NCBI GenBank assembly: GCA_001599595.1
Contig: BCHH01000012.1
Location: forward strand, 1,222,926-1,273,234
DNA length: 50,309 nt
From: Beverwykella pulmonaria
Lineage: Eukaryota > Ascomycota > Dothideomycetes > Pleosporales > Melanommataceae
Direction: 5' to 3'
Positions 30,326-42,236 of the stretch are shown in pieces; positions within the stretch are counted from its first letter, which is position 1; the number at the start of each line of letters is the position of its first letter. Position numbers and translations under genes: made by a program. The notes below the pieces were generated by a model. The model was not told the DNA's origin. It made no database searches and saw nothing but the letters and a program-made list of their open reading frames with translations.

Positions 30326-33038
30326 CTATCTATCCTTCTTCCTTTCCCACTCCAAACGCTCTGCAAGCATCTCCCAAATCGGTTCTGCGCCTACCCGCCC
30401 TACGCTCCTCAGCCCCGCTATGATGAAGGGCAACAGCTTGCCGAACTGCTCGTCAATAGCCTTCAAGCTGGCGTCGAGACTCGTCTGAGTATTGACTTTT
30501 ACTTTCAGTTCGTCGTCGTTATCGTCGTCATCTGCAGTATCACTGTCCGATGAATCGTTCTCAACAATAGTAGGTATGATACTCTTCCGCCTCGAAGTCT
30601 TCGACAGTGACTTCCCTGGGCTCTTTGGCACGGCCTTTACGTTGACCATTGCGGGCTTCTTCTTCTGCTGCTGCTGCTGTGTCCGTCCGTTCTGAGAGTG
30701 CATGTTAGAGAACGAAACGCCGAGATCCAGCATCGATACGATCGCCTTGTAAATTGGTCTCAGGTTTTGGCTCAACAGGGCCTGTTCTTGTAGCCTCGCC
30801 ACATATTTCAAATGCACATTCGCCATCTCATCAATGTCCTCTGCTTTCGCCATCACGGCAGTCATAGAGTCGGTAGAGAGTAGGATAACAGTCTCAGTAA
30901 GGTAAGATCGCAGGATGTCAGTGAACCAGATGAGGCGTTGGCGGAGCTTGAAGCTTTGTTGAACCAGGCGTGCATCTTTTACTAGACGAATACTGGCCAG
31001 GGTAACCTGCTGGAGAAGATATTTCGAGCGGTATATTTGAAGTAGGAAGGTGAATATTTGCTGGTAGACGGGAATGGACGAGCGTTGAATGATGTTCATG
31101 ATCGGCCATGGAAGCTGTAACACTTTAGCAACAGACGAGGATAGAGTGAGTCAAACGTACCGCAAAGTCAATCGAAAGCCCACCCAATCCACTGACAGAT
31201 TCACTCTGGGTTTTGGTGCGGGCCGATCGAACCACGATCTTCTCAGCATCTGACTTCGAAAAGACGGAGCTGAAGATCCCACGCGCCAGCTCGGTCAAGA
31301 GAAAGCGATCATTCCAACCTCTCTGATGTGCATCCATGCGCTCGAAGACGGCGTCGGCGAAGTCTTGGAAGACAGATCCATCCGCGCCCAGATATAAAAT
31401 ACCGAACTCATTCAAGATAGTTAGCAGCCCACATTGCTCAATAAGATGTGTCCGTAATACAGTTGAGGCCAGCGAGTACTTGCTCTTGATCCACATCTCA
31501 AATGCAGACTCGAAGAGTTCAGGAAATGGAGAGAAAGGTAACGCCAGCCCAGTGCCACAGACAGTCTCATGATTAAGTCTCGGTTCCGGCTCTAATGTGT
31601 TCGGACCGAAGCCATAGATCCCAAGCTCCTTAAGAAACACCACACTCTTTCCCGTATTAAAGATCTTCTGCGCTACCGGGTGCAGAAAATTAGGAGAACG
31701 CAGTGTATTCTCCTTGCCGCGACGAAGAACAAACCTATCGTGCCAGATTGACGAGGCCTCGGTGCTGGAATCATTTTCAAAGACAAAAAACGTTTCGTCA
31801 TTTGTGACAAGCTCTCCAGATTCCATCCATTGTCGAATGGGCTTCAGATAGGTTTGCAGACATTCGAAGAATATGCCAGAAAAGAATAGGAAGACGTCCT
31901 CCTCCAAATTCAACTGAGCGAGGCTCAGTCGCTCGAACAAGGTTTCTAGATGAACGAAAGGGTTCACGAGGAGCTGAGGCTCGATGTCGGCTACCAGTTG
32001 CGAGAGCTGGAGTAGGGGGTTTGACAGCCCTCGTACCTCGTTGTGTAGCGCGAGCAGACTCACCGCTACGGGTGTATCGGGCACCAAGTACCGTCGCTGC
32101 AACATCGCTAAAGAGCGATCATAGTTATCGAGCCTCCTCTGCACTGCGGTTTCAAAGGTTTGAATGAGAGACAGTGAAGATGGGCGTTGAGTCCATTGCC
32201 GGAGCCGACACAAATCTCGCCCGATATCGGCCAGCTGTGACAGAAGATGGTCCATTGTCTTCGCCATGGCATGACTGAAAACGTACTTCTGGTTCACGCG
32301 GATGCTTCCGTTGTGCTTGTCGCTCACGTACAACGAAGTCCTTAGGCCGGCCAGCATAAACAGCGTTTCTCGAACCGCTTGCAGCTCTGTGATGTTTATT
32401 TTTCCAGTCTCTTCCTGGGGCTGCACCGTCCAGAACTGAGCATTTTCGACCTGCCTGACACTTCCAGGCTGCACTGGCACGACGCAGGCCTCTGGATCAA
32501 AACTGTCATCCTCGTCAATAATCGTCTGCGGAGATTGCCCCCCCTTCTCCCTCTTCTTCGGCGTCCTCTCATCCTCCGAACTGTCAGCCGCATAGTCGAT
32601 ATCCTTCCAAATCTCCTCATCACTATACGGATCCTCAGCGATGATCTGGCTCCATGTCAACTCCGGGGGCGGGCTCGGGGGCCTAAGCAGGTCCAAAGCC
32701 TTGACATCCGAGTTCTCGGTCGGGCGGTCTGAAAGCAGAAGCAATAGCGAGAGATACTCGGGCATCCATTTGCTGTGTTTGGCCTGGAGTTGCTGGAGGC
32801 GGGGCTGCAGAGCGTCCGCCAGATCATCGCGGTTCAGCACCCTGAATTTCTCGTCCAGACCCGCGAAGCTGGCTTGCACATCAAACTGGTTGGTGCGGTT
32901 GTACTGGTGCGCTCTGAGGCCTTTTGTTGCAATGTCTTTGGCGTGTCTGTATGCCTGCTTGTTTGTGGCCGGATCGAACTGCAGAATGGACTTTATCAAC
33001 TCGTCGGTGAGCGCGCCCATCTTCGCGTTCTGCGCCAT
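30326..33038 (-). CDS. Gamma-tubulin complex component, GCP5/Mod21-type
   Basis: Member of the Spc97/Spc98 family that builds gamma-tubulin ring complexes at the spindle pole body and cytoplasmic nucleation sites. Two exons, 31161-33038 and 30326-31114, with a 46-nt intron, give 888 residues. The N-terminal half (about 1-220) contains RPPSPPPELTWSQIIAEDPY and an acidic Asp/Glu stretch. The GRIP1-like core has RETLFMLAGLRTSLY, NQKYVFSHAMAKTMDHLL and EEDVFLFFSGIFFECLQTYL. The GRIP2-like part continues across the intron as SIDFA / LPWPIMNIIQ...FTFLLQIYRSKYLL, the most conserved join in the family. A polyglutamine/lysine run (QQQQQKKK) and an acidic insert (DSSDSDTADDDDNDDE) lie near the C-terminus. 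The GCP5-like subtype is inferred from overall layout; GCP4 or GCP6 class is less likely. Divergent from the mannosyltransferase. Confidence 0.82.
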
Positions 33039-33312
33039 TTGCTAGGACGCGTATTTCCTCCCCCTTCGGCAATTCTCTCAACTCTGAAAGGTGGTGAGAC
33101 GAATACCTGGCAGAGCGACGCGTATCTCATCCTCGCTCTAACCGCACCGGGCTAAGAAGCCGTTACGTAGGTGTGTGTTGGCCCAAGCTTCTGTGAATTC
33201 GTAGGGAACCTCAACTCGGATTTGAAACATGGGCGAGGTCGCTGGCCTCTGCTGACACCAAGTGCTCAGGTGCCGCTCATCCTCTCTCTCTCTCTCCTCC
33301 GCAATCCACGCC
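33039..33312. promoter_or_regulatory. Bidirectional promoter, GCP5-like / GT15
   Basis: Only 274 bp separate the two divergent start codons, so the promoters must overlap. A CT-rich stretch (TCTCTCTCTCTCC, about 33282-33300) lies just before the mannosyltransferase start. No TATA box is evident. Confidence 0.6.
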
Positions 33313-34707
33313 ATGCCACTGCCACGCAGCATCCGCGTGCTGGCCGCCCTCACGATATGCATCTTCGTTTACCTGGCGGTGCAGATCTTCCGTGCCCCGG
33401 CAGAAATCCAGGCCCCGTCATCGCCTCCGCCGCCTGTGAAGTTGCAGGAATGGGATCACGATCCGCAATTAGACCGTATGTACTTTTTCCCTCCCCAAAA
33501 ATGCTGGTTACTAACGTGTATCTCCAGCATCCGGCGAACCCCCCGAACCCCTCCGCCGAGTCAACGGCGACAACTATGCGCCGGACAATCCGAACAGCGC
33601 GCGTATAAATGCTGCGATAATAAGCCTGGTGCGAAACGAGGAACTCAATGATCTGCTGCAAAGCATGCACGATCTGGAGCGGACGTGGAATAGCAAGTTC
33701 AACTACCCGTGGATCTTCTTCAACGACGTACCCTTCACAGAAGAGTTCAAGAAGAAGACGAGAGCGGCTACGAAGGCCCAAGTGCAATACGGTATGAAAA
33801 GCTACATGGGATCGTACAATGAGGAGGCTGACGACTGAATCCGCAGAGCTCGTACCCAAAGAGCAGTGGGAAATCCCCTCCTGGATCAACATGGACCTCT
33901 ACGCCGAATCCGTGTCGCTTTTCAAAGACAGAGTGCAATACATGGACAAGCTCTCGTACCACCAAATGTGCCGCTGGAACTCAGGCATGTTCTCCGAGCA
34001 CCCGGCCCTCGCAGAATACCAGTACTACTGGCGGGTGGAGCCCAACGTGCATTTCTTCTGCAACATCGACTACGACGTCTTCGCCTGGATGGCCGACCAC
34101 AACAAGACCTACGGCTTCAACATCAACATCTACGACTCGCCCGAGTCGGTCGAAACGCTCTGGCCCGAGACCAAGAAATTCATCGAGGACCACCCGGAAT
34201 ACGTGCATCCGAATAATGCGCGAGAGTGGTTGCAGGATGGGCAACGAAGACCCGAGAATAACGTGAAGGCGCACGGGTACTCGACGTGTCATTTTTGGTC
34301 GAATTTCGAGATTGGCGACCTCAGCTTTTGGAGAAGTGAGAAATATCGGGGGTATTTCGAGCATTTAGATCGCGCGGGAGGCTTCTTTTACGAGAGGTGG
34401 GGGGATGCACCGGTGCATAGTGTGGCGCTGGGGTTGTTCGAGGACAAAAGTAAGATCCATTGGTACGTTAGCTCCCCTCTCCCTTCTCGTCTAGCTGCTA
34501 CGACGGGCATGGCTATCTATCCTGGAGGCGAAGGACTGATATGTGAGCAGGTTCCGCGACATCGGCTACCAACACATCCCCTTCTTCAACTGCCCCAACA
34601 ACCCCAAATGCTCCGGCTGCGTCACGGGCCGCTTCACTGACGGCGAGCAATGGCTGAATCAGGAAGACTGCCGCCCGCTATGGTTCAAGTACGTGGGCAT
34701 GGACTGA
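33313..34707 (+). CDS. KRE2/MNT1/KTR-family alpha-1,2-mannosyltransferase (GT15)
   Basis: Golgi type II membrane enzyme adding mannose to N- and O-glycans of wall and secreted proteins. Four exons, 33313-33475, 33528-33791, 33847-34462 and 34551-34707, with introns of 52, 55 and 88 nt, give 399 residues. An upstream open stretch begins at a non-ATG codon, so the ATG at 33313 is used. Residues 6-28 form the signal anchor (VLAALTICIFVYLAVQIF), then a Pro-rich stem. The catalytic domain starts at INAAIISLVRNEEL and includes FNYPWIFFNDVPFTEEFK, the hallmark YWRVEP (203-208), CNIDYDVFAWMAD and CHFWSNFEIGDLSFWRS, where Glu297 lies in the conserved NFEI segment. It ends in a Cys-rich part (NCPNNPKCSGC). 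Which of the KTR paralogues it is cannot be told from sequence alone. Confidence 0.93.
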
Positions 34708-35615
34708 TCGGCCACCGCAGAACACGCATATCAGCTATTGGGTAGGCGAGCGCTGCATCAAGCCGCGGACTAGGCGCAGACAGAAGGTCGTGAACGCGGT
34801 ACGTACCCGGACAGGCACTAGGCATGTCATACCGACACAAAAGCTTTGTACGAGAATGACAGGCAGGTGTACAAAAATGTATATGTACAAAAGAAGGATC
34901 CACGGATAGGGAAGGCAAACGGAAATCGCAGGAACAAAGCGAACGGTATGGACTTGGTGTTTGGGTGTTGGTGTTGCGTTGCGTTGCGCTGCGTTGCGTT
35001 GCGCTGCGTTGCGTCACGTTGTGTTGTCTTGCATTGGTCTGCGTGGTCGGGCACTTTGGAGGCATCTTCGAGCGGGGTTTGTTGTTGCGTTTTGTAAATC
35101 AATGATGCCTGTTTTCCAGCTCCTCATTTGTATATCCTTACATGCCCATATATTTTGTGGACTGTTTCGTCTGGAAGCTATCAGGAAGGAAGTTAGACTC
35201 AAAGAATGTTTGTGTGAGACCGTGGCACGCCTCGCTTCACAGGATTCCCTCTTATATACCACTGCTACTTCTCACCACAGTAACACCACATCGACACAAG
35301 ACATGGAAGAAAATAATCAATTTCTTGTACACGGCCAAAAATGGTCACCCACTGTCGACGACGCCAAGCAGGAGCAGCTGTCGCACGCAACCAATTCCGG
35401 ACCCGCTTTTCACGTGTGCCAGCCCCGGCGCCAATCCCTGCTCGGCTTCGCATCATGCCACCGCCGCCCCGTCCCAGGAAAACCAAAAGCTACAACCTCA
35501 GCACAACTGCCCTCCGCCCACCCACCGCCCACCACGTCCTTACACCCACTCTCGCCGCGCCGACGCGATTCCGCACCCACCGCTGCAGCTCTATCCCGCC
35601 CATTGAGCAGCCACC
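34708..35615. other. Intergenic region with a GTTGC pentamer array
   Basis: About 900 bp between two plus-strand genes. It contains the pentamer array at 34973-35012. Frames on both strands through this block are repeat-driven or lack motifs. The last 150 bp are C-rich and would be the promoter and leader of COX6. Confidence 0.45.
34973..35012. repeat. Pentanucleotide microsatellite, eight units
   Basis: Eight 5-bp units of GTTGC, with units 4 and 7 reading GCTGC, followed by decaying GTTGT/CTTGC-like units to about 35035. Confidence 0.9.
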
Positions 35616-36356
35616 ATGTCCTTTGTGCGCGCCGCGACCGCGGCCAGCCGTGTCGGACTGAGAGCCCCGGCATACCGCGCAACGCCGATGGTTGTCCGGG
35701 CCTTCTCCCAGAGTAAGGCTGTCAAGGACCAGCATTCAGAGGAGACGTTTGAGGAGTTTACTGCCAGGTATGGTGCTCTGATTCGACCGGAACTGGAGGG
35801 GGGAGGGATGGGGGAGTACCCGAGGCATATTGGGCATGGAGGGATAACGAGGATGGAGTTGGCTAATGCGTGTGAATGATAGGTACGAGAAGGAGTTTGA
35901 CAAGGTCAACGATGTGTTCGAGTTGCAGGTATGTTTGCCCCACCACTGGAGATACGGATGTAAATGGGGATGAAGTGCTGACGGAAGCCCAGAGGAACCT
36001 GAACAACTGCTTCGCGTACGATCTCGTGCCGTCGACATCCGTCATCGTCTCCGCCTTGAGGGCCGCAAGGCGCGTCAATGACTTCCCGTCCGCTGTGCGG
36101 GTTTTCGAAGGTATGTCTGTCCCCTCCCCCAATTCCCTCCACTTCTCACAGTGCTCCCCCGCATCTCGTTATCCACCTCCCACATTCCATACAAGAGGAG
36201 AGGTGCCACGTCGGATGCTAATTCTCAGCAGGCATCAAGCACAAGGTCGAGAACAAGAACCAATACCAAGAATATCTCTCCGAGCTCGAGCCCATACGCG
36301 AGGAACTAGGCATTCCGCTCAAAGAGGTCTTGTATCCCGACGAGGCCAATGCTTAG
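35616..36356 (+). CDS. COX6: Cytochrome c oxidase subunit 6 (mammalian COX5A type)
   Basis: Nuclear-encoded structural subunit of mitochondrial complex IV. Four exons, 35616-35767, 35883-35928, 35993-36110 and 36232-36356, with introns of 115, 64 and 121 nt, give 146 residues. The N-terminus (MSFVRAATAASRVGLRAP...) is an Arg/Ala-rich mitochondrial presequence. The mature part has HSEETFEEFTARYEKEFDKV, the NLNNCFAYDLVPSTSVIVSA block and a C-terminus ending in GIPLKEVLYPDEANA, all typical of the family. The last acceptor is the second of two adjacent CAGs (ending at 36231), chosen because it restores the conserved GIKHKVENK reading. All exons join without frame conflict. Confidence 0.95.
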
Positions 36357-37329
36357 ACATCACCCGTGTCCGCCCGCTCGCACGAGCGATACTGTAGATG
36401 GGGCTATCTCAGATTTTCTTACTTTCCACAGACGGAGGGATCATGGGGGTGAGGGGGGTGCGTGTATCACTATGGTGATTTCGAGATTTCCGGAGGCGGT
36501 GGAGAAAGAGCGGTATGACGCTGTAGTCATGTACAGAACTTTCTGATTTTCCTTGCTTGATCTGACCGTGTGTTGCGCTATGCTTATTACATGCCTACCT
36601 GTGAACGCTACTCATGACCAGGCCCGCGAAGAATACCACCACCATCATAACCCAAAAGAGTGTTAGAGGGTCCATGGACTAAGTTCGATACGGTAAGGCT
36701 ATCGCTTGTTAAGACTCCAGGAATCCTCACTACACTCGCACAAATTATCATCTCACCTATCTTGCCAAAAAATAAATTATTTCTAGAGGAACCGCACAGG
36801 CTGCTCCCATAACTATGCAATTAAGCTATTCTACCGTACGCATTGCGCCGCCCAATGCCCAACACGCCCGCCTAGCCCAAGCAACCACCGCCCGGCATGA
36901 TCTTACATCGCTAGCAACGAGCAATCGAGCCCGCCGCCCTTTCATCATGGGAATCCCAAGGGAGGAAACCCAAAAACATAATAATTACAAGGAGATACCG
37001 AAAGGGGGGCCCTCCAGGGCATTCGTGACAAAAGAGAAGTGATAAGTGGGTAGGAGCCAGGCACTAAGTTGAAAAGAGACGAAGTGGTGCTCCTGTTGAC
37101 TGTGTCCTCATTCTATCGTTTGAACTTTGATATGTGAGGGTGAATTCCGGACGAATGGAGCTGCGAAATCCAAAGGTGGGGTAGATATAAGCGACAATAT
37201 TCTTCGCGGGTGTGAAGTTCAGAAATGAGTCTCGCTCACACTCACGATTCCTCCGTCGCATCCGACCCTGAGCTTAAGTCCATCCTCCGTTTCCCAATGC
37301 GGACAAGCTCGTCGCTCCCGTGGGGAGGC
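36357..37329. other. Convergent intergenic region
   Basis: Nearly 1 kb between the 3' ends of COX6 and the elongase. It should contain both polyadenylation regions. The small frames present have no recognisable motif. Confidence 0.45.
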
Positions 37330-38521
37330 TTACGCCTTGCGGCTGCGAGTAACTCGTCCGTTAGAGGCGGGAGAGGCACCTGTGGCGTGGCCGTGAGCCA
37401 AAGCATGAGCACCCTGCGACAACCGCCTGCGGGCCTCGCCAACAGTCGGTACCTTCTCGTCCTTCATCTCCACGAGCGCGCTGGTAGCCCTGCGGCGGCC
37501 CTTGGGCACGGGCTTGTTGTACGTCGCGAAGTAGAAGGAGATAAAGAGGAGGAGGTACGAGGACAGAATGCAGATGCCAGCAATGGCGGCGAATTCCTCG
37601 CCGGCGCATTCGCCCGCATTCGGGAGCCACGGCCAGTACGTGCTGGTGAAGTAGGTCCAGGAGGCGAAGTAGACGAAGCCTGGGGATGATTAGCTGGCAG
37701 GGTTGGGAAGATAAGGAGAGGGGCGCATACCAAGATCCAGCACGAATTGGGTGATCTGCATGATGGTGATGTACTTCTTCCACCAAATGCGGATGCCACG
37801 CGCACTCTGGAAGTAGTACCAGTACATGACCACGTGGACGCACAGGTTCAGGACGATGGGGACCCATGAGACGGCGGTGCTGCCAATGAGCTGGGTGTAG
37901 CAGAGCAGGGCGGTCGCGCCATGGTGGTAGGTGTGGAGGAAGGCTGCATGGGTTAGCTCGCGAAAACGGCCAGAGCTGGGGGCTTCCTACTCAGCGGCTT
38001 CTTCTTCAAGAAGAGGAAGCAGGTGTCAATCAATTCCAGGAACTTGGTGAGGTAGTTGAGCTGCGCGCGGGTGAATAGGGCAGCCACCAAAATCGGACAG
38101 GGGGACCTACGTAGTACAGCACCACCATCTTGTCCGTCCAGCCGCCGTCGTGGTCGCAGATGGCAAAGAAGATGCCGTGGCGCGTAACCATGGGGATCAG
38201 CTGCTCTGCGAACAGCACGAGGAGGATCCCGCTGATGGCCGTGAGGTAGAAGTTGTGCACCTTGAAGAGGAAGCTGAGCTTGAACGCGGGTCTGTCGCGC
38301 ATCACCTCCCGCCCGCCGAAAATTATAATGTAGTATGTGAGAAGAATGGCGCCGCACGCCTTGAGCGTCGACACGGGCGTCTCGCCGGGCACGAATCGAA
38401 AGTCCTGCGGCTTGTAGCCCATGGCCGTCTCGTAGCCCTTCTCGAAGATGGGCCACAGCTGCAGGCCGAACGGGCGGTCGAGCGTCGGCACGCCGTACTG
38501 GATCCATGCGGGCTTCTCCAT
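37330..38521 (-). CDS. ELO-family fatty-acid elongase (GNS1/SUR4 type)
   Basis: ER membrane condensing enzyme (3-ketoacyl-CoA synthase) that extends long acyl-CoAs toward the very-long-chain acids of sphingolipids. Four exons, 38111-38521, 37991-38060, 37731-37943 and 37330-37679, with introns of 50, 47 and 51 nt, give 347 residues. The frame contains several membrane helices ([50 protein letters not shown]). The family motifs [39 protein letters not shown] with the HxxHH box at 164-168, and [11 protein letters not shown] are intact. The C-terminal tail is basic ([10 protein letters not shown] ... VTRSRKA) and may act in ER retention. It belongs to the yeast Elo2/Elo3 group rather than Elo1, judged from overall resemblance only. 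Confidence 0.94.
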
Positions 38522-39542
38522 TGTGTTGCGGTGCGGAGGTGTTCGGGGGTGTTGGGGGAGGTTTGAGGGGTTGGGGTGGAGGGAGCGCGGCGGAAAGGAC
38601 GTCAGCGAAGCAAGTCGCGTCGGCAAAGGGGGGAGAAAGCGAAGCAAAGAAAAGGGCGGGCAGCAACGGCCTAAGGAGCGACGTAAAGGTGAGGTAGAAG
38701 GAGAAGAAGAAGAAGCAAGCAGTGAGGATTCCGGGCGAGCGTCTGTGGTTTTGGGCTGCTGGTGCTCGGAAAGGGGTGGGTGCGTGGAAATGAGATCGCG
38801 TTCCGCGCCTCCCGTCTAGCGTACACAACAAATTGGCCGCCCAAGAACCGCTGCGTTGGACAGCAAATTGAGCCGCATGGCCAACCACAACCGGGGCTGC
38901 ACACCCACACCGCGACGCTTATTGGGCCCTGCGCCCCTGATATCGCCTTGGCTATCCTTTTCTCGCTGACATGGCCGTGCCAAGGCTCGACGACTTCGCG
39001 AACTTCACGAGCTGGCTCGTGAAGCCTAGGTATTCGGAGCGTGAGCTGTCTGTACGAGTGTTCACGGAAGCCAGCCACACATGTGAAGAAGCGCGTCCCA
39101 TGCATCTGCACATTCACCTGGAGACGGTGCCCAAGCAATTCTTTCCATTCCAAGTCTATCACAAAGGCAAAGGGAATAAGAAGCCGGCCCTGAGAATCCC
39201 TCATCCCAAGCCCTAAGAAACAAAACGTGATCCCACCGCCGTCCCTATCGGTCTCTTCCGCTCTCGCTTTTCCCACCCAACCGCACAGTCAACGTTAAAA
39301 CATCCCGTCGTCGAAGCAGAGCACTAGTTCCTGACGTACACATTACGGGCCAGAGCGGCGTCGCATCCATCCTTTCCGTACGCAGCCAGATCCTATAGAG
39401 AGACCAAAAGTGTCCGCGGCATACCTTTTACATGCCGCCCAACCCGCACCGCGCCAACATCGCAACAGGGCCTTGCCGAAAAAAAAAATGATGACCTCGT
39501 GGTGAAAAGGAGAAGAAGGGAAGTCGCACGCGGGAGACAGTG
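38522..39542. other. Intergenic region between two minus-strand genes
   Basis: About 1 kb. The part next to 38521 is purine-rich on the plus strand and probably forms the elongase leader and promoter. The part before 39543 would be the 3' region of RTS1. Small frames on both strands show no known motif. Confidence 0.45.
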
Positions 39543-42236
39543 CTAAACAACGCGGGTCGCCGTTCCGCCAGAGCCCGTCCGAACGGATCCGTTGGGGCGA
39601 GAGACCGAAGACGAGACCGCGCTGCCCGACGAGTTGGGGCGACTGTTGCTGCGCGGCCGACCGCTGGACCGTCGAGCCTGTTCCTCCTGCGATGAGAGGT
39701 GCCGGCGCTGCAGGAAGCAAGCACAAACAAGTCAGATCATCAACCCGAATCCAATGCAATCAACAATGGAAAAAAACCTAGGAAATCTAGGGATAGAATT
39801 AAAATTACACTGATTCGGCCATAGAGAGTGCTCATTCCATGACGAGTTCTAAGGATGTTTAGAATCAACGTACCGAAGTCTGACTGCTCTGGCGCTCAAA
39901 TTCCTTCGGCCGTCGCTCCCTCGACGCCAGCCCGTCATCCTGCAGTCGGAGCGCCTCCATTCGCCGCTGACTGTCTTGACTCAACGGATCCGAGTCATCT
40001 AACCGCATTGGCGAGCCGACCTTGGTGGATTTCGCAGGCGCCTTAGAGTCGAGCGTCCCATTCTTTCGTGCCTCTGCTAGCTTGGACAGCTTGTCCCACC
40101 GATTCTGTCGATTTTGCAGCCGCTCGCCGGCGTTGTTCTGCGACTCGGCGTAGTCATGGGAACAGTCATCGAATAGCTGGGGGTTTACCTCCATGAAAAG
40201 CTTCATGGCATTATATACCATACCGTGGATCGTCCTGTTGGGCATCAGTTTCCTCGCTCGTCACGACTCTGAAGGAAGACACTTACCGGTTCCAGTGGCC
40301 TTTCGAGTTTTCATACAGGGGTGCAAACATGATAGGCAGGATGACTTCGACATTGTCACTCACGAGATTGCAAAAATATTCGTTATTCCAGAAGTAGAGC
40401 GCCCGTTCGGCGACCTGGAAAGCATTAGCATCGTCAGGAAAGCGAACAGGTGGGCTGTGTTACCTGGAAGTGAGGGCTTGCAACTGATTTCGCCAATTGG
40501 TTGAAGAGCGGTTCTTGAACCTTCGCAAACTCGGCAGGGTCCATGACCTCGAAAATGTCTTCCACTTCGTTCAAGTACATGACTTCTTTCGTGCTGTTCA
40601 CCTTGGGCCAGTACCGCAGCAGACCAAGAACAACCTCTTCCGTCAAAGCCGCGTCCTTCTCCAGAAATTGGACTATACAATAGGCTAACTGGGGGTGGTA
40701 CATGCTCAGACTCTTTACTTTGTGCATAGGGAGCAGGACCCGAGTGAGGAAGAGCTTGTGTTCCTCCTTCAGTGGCAAAGCGAAACCGTTGATGATGGAT
40801 CCAAGAATCTCGAGAAGCTCGGCGATTCCGTTGAACCGCTCCGTCTCATATATGAACTGGAAGAAGACGTTGTTTATTGAGCGGCGGATGTATGAACGTA
40901 GGTTCAGGAACTTGCCATATATGCGGTGGAGGGTGGTCTTCAGAAAATCACGTTCTCGGGGGTCTTCCGAATCAAACAGTTCTAGAAGCTACACAAAATC
41001 AGCATCGATAGATCAGAAAGAAGAATGTATGACTCTTACGTTGAGCACGAAGCTGTGATCGATATACGCCTTGGCGATGTTGGTGTTGAAATCCTGGCTT
41101 TCAATGAACCGAAGGAAGAATTCGTAAACAACTTGAATGTGTGGCCAGGCCACCTCGAGAACGGGCTCGTCTTCTTCGGGATCGAAAGCCTCTCCTTGAG
41201 GGTTCATCGGTGGCGGAATCGGGCGGAACAGATTCTTGCTGAACATTTCCACCACGCGAGGATACATCTTCTCGGTGATGACTTGGCGGTTGTTCGCAAC
41301 ATAGTCGAGCAGCTCGTGCAACGCTAGCCGCTTGATTTCCTTTGACTTCATATCGCCGCTAGCGTCATTAAAATCAAAGATGATGTTGCATTGGTCAAGC
41401 TTTTGCATAAATAGTTCTTCGCGCTTGTTTGGCGGCACCTCGTGGAATCCCGGCAGCTTTTCCAACTCTCGCTGGCGCTGGTCTGAAATGTCAAATCGCG
41501 AGGAATGCTGCCTCCTAGGCGTCCGGATGCCTTCGACGGCATCCTTTGGTGTTGTCTGCAGGCGATCGAAAATCAGAGACTTCTGCCCAGCTTTGGGTGG
41601 GAGTAGATCGCCAGGCATGGTTTCAGCGGCTCCTGGTGGAGGGATGTGCTGGAAATAAGGGCAAGTCAGCATAGGGAAGTTCAACGTGGGATGCGAAACA
41701 TGACAAGTCACGCTCTCGCGCGGGTGCACGTACTGGAGCACTCGGGCTGATGATAACACTGGGCGCCAATGGCTGGCCAGCGCGATGGGGAGTGCCAGGA
41801 CCTGAGGCACCCACACTGCCAGCACCCCCTAGGCCGCTCAATCCTGGGTTCCCTCCAAATTGCTGCGACGAGCTGCCCAACGCGCTGGGCATGCCCGGCT
41901 GCCCAGGTTGCAACGCGCTTGGATTGCCTGAAGCACTCTCGCCAGAAGGCAGGGGCTTGTTGCGCGAGTCGGGGAGTGTAGTCTGCGACGACGAGGGGGT
42001 TACGTGGGCCGAGCCTGAGGGCGAGTTGGAGGCGCCATGGGAGGGCGAGGAGGTGCCAGAGTTTGATTCTTTCTTACTCTTTGATGACTTCTTATCTGTG
42101 GCTCTCGCGAGCTGTTCGTGCTGAGCATGTTAGCTTCTGCGCTCCGGGAGGGGTACGGTGTAGCGCGTTGGAAGGATTGGTGCACGAGGGGGTAAAGGGC
42201 TGGGGGGCTTACAACCCTCTGCCTGAAGCCCTTCAT
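39543..42236 (-). CDS. RTS1: PP2A regulatory subunit B56 (B')
   Basis: Targets protein phosphatase 2A to substrates in cell-cycle, septation and stress control. Seven exons are inferred: 42213-42236 (24 nt), 41734-42120, 41040-41648, 40464-40988, 40287-40414, 39874-40234 and 39543-39707. Introns are 92, 85, 51, 49, 52 and 166 nt. The product is 732 residues. The short first exon reads MKGFRQRV. Residues 9 to about 137 are Ser/Pro/Gly-rich and low-complexity. The B56 HEAT-like domain runs from about [16 protein letters not shown] to past [20 protein letters not shown]. It includes the conserved [37 protein letters not shown] and [20 protein letters not shown]. The tail is Arg/Ser-rich ([19 protein letters not shown]). 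All joins keep frame and family sequence. Divergent from SFC1. Confidence 0.93.
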
